NCBI GenBank assembly: GCA_000231825.2
Contig: JH720358.1
Coordinates: 95,242-159,241, forward strand
DNA: 64,000 bases
Reading direction: 5' to 3'
From: Tetrahymena elliotti 4EA
Lineage: Eukaryota; Ciliophora; Oligohymenophorea; Hymenostomatida; Tetrahymenidae
Below are positions 23,601-37,336 of the stretch, piece after piece (the stretch's first letter is position 1; each line of letters opens with the position of its first letter). The position numbers and the translations under genes are program-made. The notes beneath the pieces were generated by a model. It was given only the letters and a program-made list of their open reading frames with translations. It was not told where the DNA came from and made no database searches.

Positions 23601-24589
23601 GTGATAAAATTAATAGTAAACCAATTTAAGCATTCATATTTTGCTCTTTGATAATAGCATTTATCTCTCTAATTTAATTTTTACTATTTTTTAAATATTA
23701 TGAATTTTATTTATTTATTATCCTCAAAATATTTTTTATTTTTAAATGAGAATTTAATTTAAATTTTAATCATTCTTATTGAATAAAATTTTTAAAAGAA
23801 TAAAGATGAAATGAAAAATTACCTTAATTCAATCAAATTATTTATTTTAAAGAACTGTTTGCCACTTTTTGAGCAAAGTATTCTTGAAGTAAAAATTGAT
23901 TTATTAAATTTTAAAACTTTGGTTAAATTTGAAAAATTTAATTTAAAACAAAACAATAAAATCATTAATTTTGAAATCAAGAATAAAATCTCATTTTATT
24001 TTAGCAAGTTAAAAATAATATCCAAAATTTAAACTGAGTGAATTCATTTATTTAATCTAAAAATAAAAACTTTTTTGATCAATAATAATAAAGAACTTTT
24101 TGAAAATCTTTTTTTCATAAAATAAAATATTATTTTAAGAAAAATTAAAATTTCAAAAGTATGAGATTGTTTGTTCTAATAACAATAAAAAAATTAAAAG
24201 GAAAAAATAAAACAATTCAAAATTAGAAATCTTTAATTGAGTAAAATATCATTTTAGCTAAAAGAATCTTAAACAAGCAAACAAAACGAGATAATTTACT
24301 TAAAATAAGAAATTTTTAGAAAAGATGGATTGATAGATAGATGTCATTTGAAATGAAATAATAATCTTTTTTAAACTTATAATAAAATAAATACATAACA
24401 TAACGATAATTAAAATATTAAGAAAAATTAAAATATATTAAATCTGAATGATTTTTTATAATTTTAATTATAATTAAATAAAGTATCAAAATAAATAATT
24501 AAATTTATTCTCAATTAACAAGAACACTTGACTATATTTATCATAAATCAATCAATCTAAGCAATCTCTATATCCATTGATCTATTTAT
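20612..24589. other. 4 kb intergenic desert with strand-composition switch
   Basis: No gene is supported. By eye the + strand is C-rich and G-poor from about 20.6 to 22.2 kb (upstream of the Grl gene) and switches to G over C at about 22.5 to 23.1 kb. A 73-codon frame at 23811..24032 is compositionally indistinguishable from the background and is not called. The Grl promoter must lie at the left end. Confidence 0.5.
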
Positions 24590-26781
24590 TCATTCTCTTC
24601 TAAAATCTTTTAATTCAATGTCAAATTTTTCATGCAACTCTCTAATGATTGATTCATTTACTTTAATATTTAATGCTGATTTCATTAACTAATCCCATTA
24701 TATTCCTTCTTCTCTAACATAAAAATCAAGTTGATAAGACTAGCTTGTAAGAAGTGCAACTACGTCTTCAGGATCTTCTTGCTTTACAATATCATCTTCA
24801 TGGAATAATATATATGTAATCACAAATCTATAGAAGAAACTCCATCCTTCTTTCAGTAATTTATCTACAAATTAAGTCTAAAACCAAATAATTTAATTTA
24901 TATAAAGACTGAAACAAAACTTTACCATTTAATCTAGAGGGATTAGAATTCCACATAAAGATATAATCCATGACTAGCATATTTATTCAACTTTTATGTC
25001 ATTATCAAACTTGAAATATTCCAAAAATAAATTTATTAATATATCTTAATCCACCGTAATGCATTTAATCAATATCATTTTAACAAGAATATTGAATTAA
25101 ATAAAAAAAAAAATTTATTTATTTGAAGTAAGTGAGTGCTTTTGGATACATTTTTTAAAGAATTTAAATTATTTTTAAGTCTATTTGGTTGATTTGTATG
25201 TAAATCAGCTCTGAAAAGTAAAGAAATTTACAAATATTTAATGAATGTATGGTGTATGTTTCCACATCAAAAATTCAATTAAGTAAGTATGCTTTTTGAT
25301 TCCTGGCAATTCTTATTTTAAAAAAATATTTTTTGTAGAGATGAAATGAATAAATTGTTCTAATAAATACATGGTAAGTATATGTCCCTCATTTCCAATG
25401 ATTCGAACATCATACAGGTCAGCCAAAATGCTATATATTCTTCTGCATGATAAAGCATAAGTCCAACTATAAAATTTATTCCTTAAACATATCCTATCAA
25501 TAGATTATAAAAATGGATTATTTATTTTTAATTAATAATATAGAAGAGTTTTAACAAAATGAATGAAGTTTATTTAATTGTTTTTTATGTCTTAATTGCT
25601 GATTACCAACTTAGATGTCGTAGACAGAGAAGGCATATAGTATATTTTTTAAAGATTGGCAGAGTGGGGCTCCTTCATGAAATAAGCCACTTGATGGGTA
25701 GGTTCTGACTGCATCTAGATCAATTTAATGTTTGTATTACTAGTATATGTCTTTCATTTGGAGGAGAGATTTATATTGCTCTTTCATTTTTGAAAAATCG
25801 TTATTTCTATATTGCTGCTTTAACCAGGCGATCGCTTAGGAACAAGTTTCTCCTTCTGTGAGATTGATGTCACACTTGCATCTTTTGCGATTGTTAAAGG
25901 TTTCATTATATAATTATTTAGTGTTAACAAGCCATTTTTAAGAGATTCTTTGGAAAGAATTCAAAAGAGATTTCTTAGGTCTAATGTTTGAATAGCTGAT
26001 ATATCCAGAATGAGTATTTTCTTTATCATATTAATTGTAGGGTTGAGTATAGCTATAGTAAGAAATTTAGCTAACAAATGATCTTTCTTATGATTGAGTG
26101 TGAAGAATTTAATCATTTCTTGGAGAAATGCTTTATAATGTGTTCATATAATCATCTCTGTCATCAAAAACGCGAGAATTTATTTATTTTTACAAAGCAT
26201 GGATTCCAGGTTTTGGTTCTACATTTTCATTCAATTAAATGAATTTATTCACTTTACCCTGTTTCTTTATTTATCTTGGACTAATATTCACCTAATCATA
26301 TTCATCTCCCACTTCTTTACAAAATTTTTTTGTGCTATTGCTCATAATATTGTTATTTTTGTTGTTGCTGCTGTTATTGTTATTAGCAATATTCTTGAGT
26401 ACTGTGTTCTAGTCTGTGAAGTTAAAATCTTTTGTTGACTTTTCTTAACTATTCCCTAAATTTATATTCAAATTTCGCTTTATTGGGCTTTTTGGGATCT
26501 ATTTTGCATATGTTCTGACAGTTTCTTGGATAACCTCTGACTCTTCATAGGGTATATCTAGAACTATTTAAATAATAATTAACAATATTTGCCTTTAATA
26601 TGATAGCTACATTTAATTATCGTTAAGAAGACATAATCAAAACAATACCTGAAACTAATTCCTCTCTATACATAGACATAGTCAATACGCTTTCATTTAA
26701 GCTTTAGAAATCATTTTTTGGTTAAAGTTTTTCCATATTCTATTTATGTGCTACCTAATTTGGTTTAGAATCAAAGTTCAT
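24590..26781 (-). CDS. TBC-domain Rab GTPase-activating protein
   Basis: Six exons read right to left: 26649..26781, 25607..26563, 25371..25493, 25232..25311, 24926..25009 and 24590..24877; 554 aa, all phases consistent. TBC proteins accelerate GTP hydrolysis on Rab GTPases in membrane traffic. The N-terminal 250 residues are Asn/Ser/Gln-rich and unordered. The TBC domain spans about residues 260 to 510. The arginine-finger box is IDLDAVRTYP with Arg at 331, and the glutamine-finger box is GYVQGINF with Gln at 367, rebuilt across the intron at 25494..25606. Then follow EEYIAFWLTCMM, LPGIKKHTYLIEFL, CQSWIISLCGILIP and KLLKEGWSFFYRFV, all in family order. Both catalytic fingers are present, so it should be active. 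The target Rab is unknown. The exon at 25232..25311 was chosen because it restores the missing LPGxxxHxYxxE segment. Confidence 0.88.
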
Positions 26782-29700
26782 CTTCCTATATTCAAATTAA
26801 AATATGTAAGAAACCTTTGCAAATCTCAAAATTAGCAAAAGCTGTTAAAATGAATTTAAAGGACCAGATTAGTTTAAACTTAAATCTTTTTGCATTGCTC
26901 ACAAGTCCATAATAACTCAGTTAACTAATTCAGCTATTTATCTCTAATTAAATAAGTAAGTACATGTGTTGAAGGATACTAAAATTTGTGGTCTGAAATT
27001 AGTAGCTCCCTTATATATTTTAAATACTCGCTGATATTTTGTGCTTAAATATTTTTTATTGATTTATTATAGAAATCGATTGATCGAACAAGCAAGCAAG
27101 AAAGCAAGCAAGCAAAAAAACAAACAAAAAGACTTATCAGTTTATATATATTTTTCAACTTTTTAAAATTTAATTATTTCTTGATTCCTATACAAAAAAT
27201 TATTAGTTTTTAACATTTTCAAACATAGTTGTTAAAGATTAATTAATAACAATCAAACAAACAAACAAATATATTATATACATAGACGATTTGGATTGTC
27301 CTAGCTCATCTCTAGATATAATTTGAAGATATTAATAATTACCAAAAAATGATCATTTGATTGATCGATTTATTGCTTCTTAATAAAATTAAAAATACTT
27401 CATAAATTAATTAAAATGTATTGAAATTTCATAATCAAATTGTAATTAATTTCTATTTTTATTTAATTTATTTTTAATAACTAAACAGATTTTATTACAA
27501 ACCATTTCTAAATAATTCAAACACATTTGAAAGCATTAGATTAATATATTTTATATATTATTATTAAAATTTATTTAATTACTCTAAACAAAAAAGAAAT
27601 AATTTTTTGATTCTATTATTCTTTCACAATTAATTTAATGAAGAACAAATAAATTTTATTTAAAAATTAAAACTTCTAAATTTTTTTCAATTATTAATAA
27701 AATTTAAAAGCTGAACATTTCATAGAAAAACAATTTTATTATTGATAAAATAATATTTTGATACTAGTTGGATGGATGGATATGTTTATAATATTTTTTT
27801 ATAATTAATTTTTTAAAAATTTATTTATTTTATTCATAAAATAATTAAATATAAATACTAAAGATTAGATTAAAGCTTATTAATTTTTTTTTTAAATCAA
27901 TAAAATTTTGAGAGTTTGATATTTAACTTTAATATGATATTTTATTATTTTGTTTAATAAAATAACAGAATTAATACTGGATATGCTATTAATGTTTTTT
28001 TCATCATTAATTTATAAAATATTTATCTCTTTTACTCAACCACTATTATTTGTAGAATAATCTAATAAATTACAATTTAAAAGTAAAAGTAGAGATATTT
28101 TTAAATTTAATATTTAGCTTTAAAATAATATTTTATTTTAATGAATTAATGAAATCTTATTAATTTTCATCCAAAAGGAATTTTAAACTAAAAACAATAT
28201 TTTCTAGAAATAGTTTCTTGTAATTTAATAATATTTTCTTGACTATGATATGTTTCCATATTAAAAAATATAAAAGATACTTTGTATTTCATTATTACTT
28301 AAAAAGATTGACTAAAATGATCTTTATTTTTATTTTTGTATGGATACAATACCTATTAAAAATAAATAAATAAATCCTCTTTGTCAATTCTATATCAGAT
28401 TTAACTCTATAACAAAAATTAACATAAACAGTTTTTATTTTAGATAAATTAGTTTAGAGATATTTTTTTTTATAATTACTAAAAAAGCTTTAGTGGAATC
28501 AAATAAACAATTATCATTATTTTAAATAGAATAGAAATGCACAAAAAAATCTACTTTTTGAAGAATTTAATGATATAAATCACATAATTATCAAACATTT
28601 TTTATTCTTTCTAAATTGTAAAAAATATAAAAATATATTGTTAGTTGAGAAAAATCAATTAAATAAGAATTAACTATTAGAAAATAAAAAAACTCAAATA
28701 TTTTCATTCACATCAAAGAGTTTATTTATTCAAAAATGGATAAATATGTGTAAAAGCTAAATACTAAAAAAAAATTTTAGTTAAAAATGAAAAGAATCAA
28801 TTTGATCTTTTTGTTTCATAAAATTCATTTTTTCTTTTCAAAAAATTCAAATTAAAAGCAAAAGTAGTCTTTTTTGATAAATTGAAAATAATTTGATTGA
28901 ATCTATAATTTTAAATAATTAGGAGAGGACTAATTATTTTTATAAATATATTGTTAGGAAGTAAAAATCATTTATAATAAGTGTTGTGTGTATCAATCAT
29001 TTTTTGAAGAGAATATACGAATAATCTCCAATTCCAATTTTCGAAAATGAATATATGAATGAAAAACTGAATAGAATAATATATAAATATGAGTTGGGTT
29101 ATAAATTTTAATAATAATTTTTAGTTTTTTGGCCTGATCTGATTTTGGTTATTAAATAAATATCTTATCAGGATATAATTATGTTAAACCGCCATGGAAA
29201 TACCATAAATAAATAAATTATTAACAAATAAATAGCTAAGATTTGATCAGTTTTTTAATGTAAAAGAAAATTGCAATAATTAAATAGATTTGTGAAGAAA
29301 ATAGATATTAATTACATGATTTTGTTACATAAAATAAATTAAGAATATATTTTTTATCTATTATTTCACTATTATCTAAAACTTTAAATATTACAATTGT
29401 TATTTACAATCTAGTATACTAAAGTATGAATATTAATATTCTTAATTATAATCTATATATTTCTTCTAGAACTACTAATATTTACTAGGATCTTACTAAA
29501 TATATAAAATGTAACAAGCTAAATTTAAATTGTATCTGCTTATTTTCTCCTTCCTAAATTGCCATATAATTTTTAAGCATTTGAGCTTTTTTTAAAAATT
29601 AAATAATTCTAAAAACTGTTAGAAAATCTAAGATAAAAATAGCTTCTGATTGAGAAAAGTTAATAATAATATTTTTTACATCAGATTTAATTTTGCATGG

Positions 29701-30812
29701 ATTTTGCTTTATTTTGTTCGTAATTTGAGATAAATTCTTTTAATAATTTTACTTGATAAATCATTACACTTTCTATCTTTCTTTTTCTCTACACTGAAGG
29801 GAATTTTATGGTAATTTTAGGTTACTTAAAGAACTAAAAGTATTTTATACCAAGTAAATTTGCAATCATCTTTTGGAAATTCTAAAAACATAAAACTTTG
29901 TCAATAATATTAAGCAAGTAAATCTTTTTATCCTACAATCTAGGAGAAATAATAGAGTTATTTAAAGTAATAGAAATGATTTTTGATTACATTCAGACTG
30001 CAATAAAAAAAGTAGAGGAGCTGGATACAGTTAAATTAAATATGTGAAGAAACGGAGAAGTTAAGTTTACTGAAGTAGATTTGAAATTTTGATGAATTTT
30101 TGGATTTAAGTTGCTAGAACTATATATTAACAAATGGATGTTTAAAATAAAAAAGAGATTTATATTTATTTTAAATGTCTTTTTTGAAAAAGACTAGATT
30201 CACTGTTTGTTGATTTAACATTCACTTTGGGAAAAGAAAAATTATGACAAATAAAAGTAACAAGACGTAGTAAATCAATAAATGAAATGAATGAATGAGC
30301 TAGAAATCTCAGGAATTTTTAATAAAAATTTGAAAAAATGAGTTAATTTTGATTATCTTCAGTACTTTTTTCTAACAACTAAATTAATTCATAAAATAGA
30401 GGAAGCATATTTTCAATCATTAGGTTAATATTTATCTTTACTATTAATAGTAAAGTGAATGAATGGGCTAATTAATCAATAGATTATTTAATGTATCTCA
30501 TCACTCTTTTTTTGATTTTTTCTTTCTTTTTATGAATTAGTTTGCAATTAATAAATTTATAAACAATTATTTCAAGAAACAAAATAAAGTCAAACCAAAC
30601 AAAAGCTATACTTATTCATTAGTTAGTTGTTAATTAATTATTATCAAATTTGCTCATTTATTCTTAAATAATTTACTTCGCTTATTTAGAAGCTGCTTTA
30701 AATAACATTATTAATAAAAGCGATACAAAAAAAACAAACACATACATTAACATTTACACTGATTAGCATAGTTGCAAAAAAACTTAAGTCTGATAGAGAA
30801 AAATTATTTATT
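26782..30812. other. 4 kb intergenic desert
   Basis: Very A+T-rich with simple repeats: CAAG/CAAA-type runs at about 27086-27130 and CAAACAAACAAAC near 27252-27270. One 79-codon TGA-bounded frame (29808..30047) is the best coding candidate but is within chance length. Nothing else is supported. Confidence 0.5.
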
Positions 30813-33800
30813 ATGGCATAGTTGTTGGTATTATAGTCTGAAAGAAGTGAAATGAAGTTCGATGAGTAAGAAGAACTATCAAACTCTAAATCACAAGGTA
30901 TTTTTTGCAAATTGATTATTTGAATTATTATATAGCAAGATAGTAGAGTTAGTTATATTCTATGTTGTTTTCTTGCTTTAGCAATAAGCATCAGTTTAAT
31001 AATAAATATTCAAATTTATAAAAAAGGTATTTGTGATGAAGATTGTCATATTGCGGATAAAATTAAGTATTTTGAATCATATGATTCTAGTGTATTGCGC
31101 TCTCCCAGTAAAAAATAGGATCACTAAAAATAGAATATTTATAACTAAGAAAATTAGTAGTCTATTATTAATGAAGATTCTAAATCAAAGGAATCTGATA
31201 AGGAAAGTAGTGATGGTGTAATATAAATCCCTAATATGGTAAGACATTAATCTCTTAGTCTTCCTCTAAGATAAAACAAGTAGCGCCTAAATACTATTAA
31301 GAATCACAAAGGTGATTAAGGATTCACTATTGAAGAATGTTAAGAACAAAAAAATACTTTGGAGGGATAAAATGAAGAAAACAAAGGAGTTTCAGTAAAA
31401 AAAGAAGAGGAAAAAAATGATGAAAAATAAATTCATTTAGAAAATTTAGAAAGCGAAGACGAAGACTAATTTTAGCTTGAAAAATAAGTAACAAATATTA
31501 GCAAAAATAAATACCTTTTTTAATATATCTAATGAATAAAATTAATAGAAAAAGATTTTAAGTGCTCCTCCTATCCAACAAGTGAAATCTAAATCTCCTA
31601 GCTCTTTAATTAATATACCAAATGTTATTTATGAATCCCCTATTAAAGCGAATACGAAAGTAAAAAATTAATTAAAATTAATCATAATTTTAATTTCTTA
31701 TTCATTTCTAATTTCTAGGTCGAATTCCACTCTGAAATGAAATCGTCGCCTAAATTTGAAATAACAGAGGTAATTCATTCATTCAATCAATACATTTTTG
31801 TCCTTATTTTCTAAAATCAAATTAAAATTTGGATTCCAAATCTTTTGAAGTTTAAAAATAACATTTTTTATGCTAATAGTTGAAAATTCAGTTAAATTCT
31901 TAATTGAATTAAATTGACTGGATTTATCAAACAATTAAACATTCAATTGAAATATAGACAAAATTCATCATTTAACTTAAAAATAAGAAAGAAAAAAATC
32001 TTAATTGAGAAAAAATCTAATTTACATAAATCCTTTCAAACAAACGCAAACAACAGTTAATTCATTTAAAGTAGAAATTAATCAAATAATTTTGAGATAT
32101 TTCAATCACTAATACATTTTTAGAATTAACTTTGATTTAGCCAAACTATTAAAGATAATTAGATTGAATTGTATCTAGAAAATTATTTTTTAATATTTAT
32201 AACCAATTTAAATTGTTTGGATTATTAAAAATAATTCTTTTGAATTTTCCAGTTTATGAGAAAAGAAAATAAAATCAAAATCTTCAAAATAACCAAGTTT
32301 ATTATCAGGCTTAATGATTCAATTTATGATGATTAATCTGAAAGATTAATCTTATATTATATGAGACCAATAAATATGTTAGTTCTAGTTTGTTGAAAAA
32401 TTGATAAGCAAGTTCTGAATAGAATTAATTTTCTTTGATTGAGTGATGATAAAGATTAGTAGAATAATTTAAGAATTGAATTAAAAATTCAATAAAAACC
32501 TATTTGAATCATAATTGAATAATCGATAAAATAGATTTTCCATTTCATTTTGACAATTTCATAATAAATAGAAATTGTATATATTTGGTTAGTAAATGTA
32601 GTAAAAATATAAGTAAATGATAACACAAATAGATTTCTTTTGGATTGCTTGATTAATTTCTACTGATTTTTCAAATATTTTTTGGTTGGTTGGATTTTTC
32701 TATTTTAATTAAATATCTTTTTAAGGACTTGCTTTATAATTATTTTGATTAAATATCTAAACTGATAAATAATTTGCACACTTTTTTACATTTTTTAAAG
32801 AGAGAGCCTCATAGATTATTTTTAAATTTACGAAATATTAAATTTTAATTTGATATTTTTTCTTTCTTTTGTAATAGAAAATGTTAATCTATTTTGTTTT
32901 TATAATAGAACTCTAAAACAGTAATCAGAGAAAGTTTTATGATGCAAGCCCGTTAGTCAAGAGAAGATGTGTTAGGAGGACTAGACATGAAGAGAAAGTC
33001 TTCAAGGAAATTTTCAGTCAGACAAAAATAAGTTAGTGAAGAATTTATCAAATTTAATGTGGAAACTACCCAGCTAGATAATTTAGATCGTAATAATCTT
33101 TCTTAAATTCATTACTTTATTCTAAATATTCAAGAGCTACTTTTTTTGAGCCAATCTAATTAATTAACTTTTAATTTTACAATTTAATTGAATAGTAAGT
33201 AATTAAGTAGAACCAATGAATATCATATAAATAATTAATTAAAAAATAATATTACAAATACAATAAATGTTTTTTATTATTCAAGAAAAAGAATTAAAAA
33301 TGATCAATGTGCCTGAGTTCCAACATGGATTACCAGAACCTTTGATTGTCTAAAAGAAAATTTCTGCCATCGATGAAATGATTCCTTAAGAGCCTGATAA
33401 AAGTTACAATATGGAAAAGCTTTAAGCTCAGATGTCAAAAACTTAATCAAAAAAGAATATTGATGATAAGTCATAGAAGAATGTTGTATGTGAATATTAT
33501 GTTAAGCCTTTACTCAGGTCAGTTAATCTTGCTCTTAGAGATAATATCAGCTGTTTGTTTAGAGAACATTTCCTTACTTCTTTCTAAAGCTTCCATATGA
33601 TAAATACAATTCCCATACCTTCTTAAAAAGAAGTTGATGAAAGATCCATCATCATGCCTCCATTTGAAGTAAAGAAAAAGAAAACTCTTATCCTTGATCT
33701 TGATGAAACTCTAATTCATTGTAATGAATCATTAGATAGCACTAGCGATTTTATTTTAGACATTCAAACTGACTCCAAAGAAATAGTTCAAGTAAAAAAA

Positions 33801-34475
33801 TAAATAATTAAATATCTTTTATCTTAAATTTTAAAAAAACACATTAAGAAATGTAATCATTCGCCAAAAACAATCAAATCTGATAAAATTAAATTTGTTT
33901 TTGAAAATTAAAATAGAAAAAAAATATCTGATTAATTTTATTTGAAAATATCCAATTTATTTTTAAACTTAAAATTTATTTATTCATTCATTAATTAATT
34001 AAATAATTAATAGGCTGGAATCAACGTGAGACCATTTGCAAAATAGTTTTTGGAATAAATGTCTGAATTATATGAAATAGTTATTTTTACTGCAAGTAGA
34101 AGCATCTATGCAAACGAAGTTATTAACAAATTAGACCCTCAAAACAAATTCGTCTTTAAAAGATTATTCAGAGAGCATTGCGTTTACAAAAATAAAATTT
34201 ATATTAAGGATTTAAGAATCTTTAAAAACAGAGATATTAAAAATATTGTCATTGTTGATAACTGTTGCCTCTCTTTCTGCCATAACATTCTTAATGGAAT
34301 ACCAATTGTTCCATTCTATGATGACAAAAGAGATTAAGAATTATTAGACTTAGCTGTATACTTAACAAATTTAGCAGTTGTTGAAGATGTGCGTCCAGTA
34401 ATTAAAAATAGTTTTAAATTTAAACAATATAAAAACTTCTAGAGCCCATCTGAGCTTATCAGAGAAATATATTGA
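30813..34475 (+). CDS. FCP1/SCP-type (NIF domain) DxDxT phosphatase
   Basis: Seven exons: 30813..30897, 31027..31487, 31549..31659, 31719..31769, 32909..33089, 33286..33791 and 34014..34475; 618 aa. The C-terminal 200 residues are an HAD-superfamily CTD-phosphatase-like domain. TLILDLDETLIH carries the catalytic aspartates at 434 and 436. GINVRPFAKQFLEQM, YEIVIFTASRSIYANEVINKLDP with the motif II Thr, and KDLRIFKNRDIKNIVIVDNC with the motif III Lys/Asp follow in order. These enzymes dephosphorylate Ser in proteins such as the RNA polymerase II tail or Dullard-type membrane-lipid regulators. About 400 N-terminal residues are an acidic, Ser/Glu/Lys-rich unordered extension (with DEDQFQLEKQ), probably regulatory. 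The intron at 31770..32908 is 1.14 kb, by far the longest here, so an unseen exon within it is possible. Confidence 0.88.
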
Positions 34476-35713
34476 ATCAAATACTATAAAACTATCCTTA
34501 AAAGTAATCTTAAAATAATAAAATAACAAAAGAGGCCACAGGAAGGCTGACAAAATGTAATAAAATAAAAAAATCTAGTAATTTATTAAATTAAATTTAT
34601 CATTTCAAAATCAAAATGAAATAAAAACTAATACTAAAAACTCAAATATTTATTTATTATTATGTATAATAAGCTACCTATTCTGTATATATAACTATTT
34701 ATCTATCTACCCATACTTAGCCAAAATTAAAAACCCAATTTCTTATTATATCTATTGTATTAAAAATCATTTATTGGCTCACAAAATTAGTAATTATTCA
34801 AATATATTATTTTGCAATAAATGTATTAAAATTTAGGCTCACCTATACACTTCAACATAACTTTTGTTTTAATCAGAAATTTTTGCTTTTAACACAGTAA
34901 TAGTGTAATAAGTATAAGAATAATAAATATGAGATCATGCTTTAAAAACAAGGTAAAGAAGTATTTAGCAATATAAACAATATAATAATTTTAAGAATTA
35001 AATTAATTCTAAAAAACAAATTTAGAGAATGTAAATGAAGCATTTATGAAGGAACAATGTTAAGATTAAAGAGTAGTTAGTATAGATATTACAAATTAAC
35101 TAATGGAGTATAGAGCAAAATAATGTTTTTTTGATAAATTAATAATATTTTATTATATATTTCAGTAATTTTTGTTAAATCTTTTATTTTTGATTTCTTT
35201 GAGTATTTGTTCTAAGGAGAGTAAAAATCTATTTAAGATAGTTTATTTTTCTTTTCTCAATAAACTAACTGCGAATTTGAATAACATTTTGATAAAAAAA
35301 ACTTAATTTTAATATTGTTATTATTTTATTAATCATTTTCAAAGAATTCTTGTATTAAAATACATGTATGTTTAAAATTTTTTATTTAATTATTTGAAAG
35401 CTTGGCATCTTAGAAATTGCTAAATCATAAATCTGCAAAGAAACAACGTTTTATATCTTTATCGGAGTTTTTTAGGTGCTTTTAATATTCGTTTTAGTAA
35501 AATTTTTCAAGTAACAAAGTGCTATTTTTAATAAAGAAATTATTAGTTTATTTTTTACAATTTTTCAGTTAAAATAAAGAAAAATATTTAAGCAATAAAT
35601 CTAAATAGCAAGCAAGTGTTTGAATGAAATTGTTAAAAAATAGAATTAAATATTAAAATAAGCTTAGTAATTAAAATTCGTTGAGAAATGTAAATAAATA
35701 AGAAATCATGAAA
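34476..35713. other. intergenic between convergent genes
   Basis: A+T-rich spacer with no recognised gene. The right boundary depends on the uncertain 3' end of the next minus-strand gene, which may stop as far right as about 35.9 kb. Confidence 0.45.
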
Positions 35714-37336
35714 TCAGTTTGCAGGAATAATTAATTGGATTTTTAAGAGTAATTCAAAAAGTGTGGAGAAAAAAGAGATTTATTGAAGTAAAAGATAAAA
35801 TAATATCAAGTGAATATTTAGATAGAGAAATGTAAAAATATTGAATGGATCGATCAATTAATTTGGGGTTGTAAAAGAATTAAGTTAATTATTTTGTAAA
35901 AATTACCTTTCCATAGTGTATGAAAAATCTTCGTCATAATTTTTTTAATTTTATTACGAGGATCGTGTTTTTTTGATAATATCTATATATCTGTCATCAA
36001 TTTAGTATTTAACTATAGTCAATACCTAGGCGAAGGCTTTATAAAATGGCTGCTCACTAAGTCCAGGAATTCTTTAAGGAAAATAAAATAATTTAATATT
36101 ATTAAAGCATTAAATATTTTTATTAGATACTCTTTAGATGTGGGTATGATGGGAGATTCTATTTTAGCTTGAACGGGAACTACTATACCATCTAATGTAA
36201 TGATGTCGTATTTAATAATTCTATCTGGGTCTCTGGATTGTGTTAAAGCAAATAGAAGCTTTTATGTTATATTATAATATCTTGTTTCTTCAGTAAAGAA
36301 CTCAATTCTGCCAAATCTAAGTGCAATATTAACAGCAGTGTTTTCATCAGTTCCTAATTTAGTTGAAAAATGATTGCATGAATGAAGGAATGGATAAAAC
36401 ATTAAATATTAATGATCGATATTTAATTAAATAGATGCATATTACATATTAATTAAACGAAATTAAAAAAGGTTTACCTAATATATCTAAAAGAGGTTTG
36501 CTCATACCAAACATATACTCCTAGTGTTCTAATTTCTTGAAATCAATTCTCCCAATTTCGTAAGTGTAAATTTCTCCTTACTTCATATTTTTTTTAATCC
36601 ATTTATAGCATTCTTCCAGCCATTATTAGAAGACTTAATCTTGTAAATCGATAATATTAGGATACACTTTCAAATAGGACCTGATTTCTGATGAAATTCC
36701 AAGGATTATATCAACGACTTTTTAGTAATTATTTAGCAAGCAAGAAAGTTTATAAAGTTGTTGATCGCCTTTTGATTGTAACATTTTCACCACATGATTC
36801 ATTTCGCACAAACCAATAGCAGTATTTTCTTTAGTTAGAAAGCATTTAAAATAAACACAAATGAGATTAAATTATAGAATATATATTACCATTTGTTATC
36901 TCTAAACTTTGAATGTCTCTTTTGAATTAGACCTTAATAGCTCTTCTCCAACATTACCAATTGGATGCTCTAACTATCTAACTTGGTTCTGATTTATCTA
37001 AAAAATCTTCAACAATCATGTCTCCAAAGATGTAAAATTCCTTTTCTGGGAGAATAAATCTTTCTATATTAGTCAAATTAAACTCAATTTTTTTATATTT
37101 TTCATTTCTTTGCTTGTAAAAATCCATTAAATTATAGATTCTCTGCTACTTTTTTTTAATTTCATCTTCATCACTACAACTGGAATCATTATCAATTTGG
37201 ATACTCTAAATTGTATAAAATTAAAATAAAAATCAGATAATCTTTTTATTACATTCCATGCCAAAGTTCAAGTTACTTTTCTAAATCTAGTCAACTCATT
37301 AGCAGCAGAATTGCAGTGAGAGTCCTCTATTTCCAT
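35714..37336 (-). CDS. unknown protein, tandem paralogue A
   Basis: Five exons read right to left: 37277..37336, 36890..37205, 36478..36828, 36131..36353 and 35714..36071; 435 aa. Unknown function. Conserved with the neighbouring gene at 38086..40286: KEFYIFGDMIVEDF, then the Trp-rich SNWQCWRRAIKVQFKRD, then WLEECYKWIKKNMKQGEIYTYEIGRIDFKKL, then LLDILGTDENTAVNIALRFGRIEFF, then KLLFALTQSR, then DIITLDGIVVPVQAKIESP, then PFYKAFAQVLTIVKYQIDDRYI. The YTYxxGRIDF...LLxxLG order faintly recalls a PAS-type fold, but I cannot confirm that. No membrane segment or signal. The last exon is open to 35714, but composition degrades after about 35900, so the true stop or another intron may lie earlier. Confidence 0.68.

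Noticed and set aside
23811..24032. 73-codon ORF in the 4 kb desert
   Set aside because: Composition is the same as the surrounding A+T-rich DNA (almost only Lys, Asn, Ile, Leu, Phe) and the length is expected by chance.
26199..26438. 79-codon plus-strand hydrophobic ORF
   Set aside because: It is antisense to the N-terminal exon of the TBC gene, whose frame is open for 957 bases with consistent splice phases.
27086..27270. CAAG/CAAA-type repeats, considered as a telomeric or chromosome-breakage signal
   Set aside because: The ciliate telomere repeat CCCCAA and the Tetrahymena breakage sequence AAACCAACCTC are not present; these are simple-sequence runs.
29808..30047. 79-codon plus-strand frame ending IKKVEELDTVKLN
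   Set aside because: It is the best ORF in the second desert, but a TGA-only frame of this length is common by chance and there is no family or intron support.
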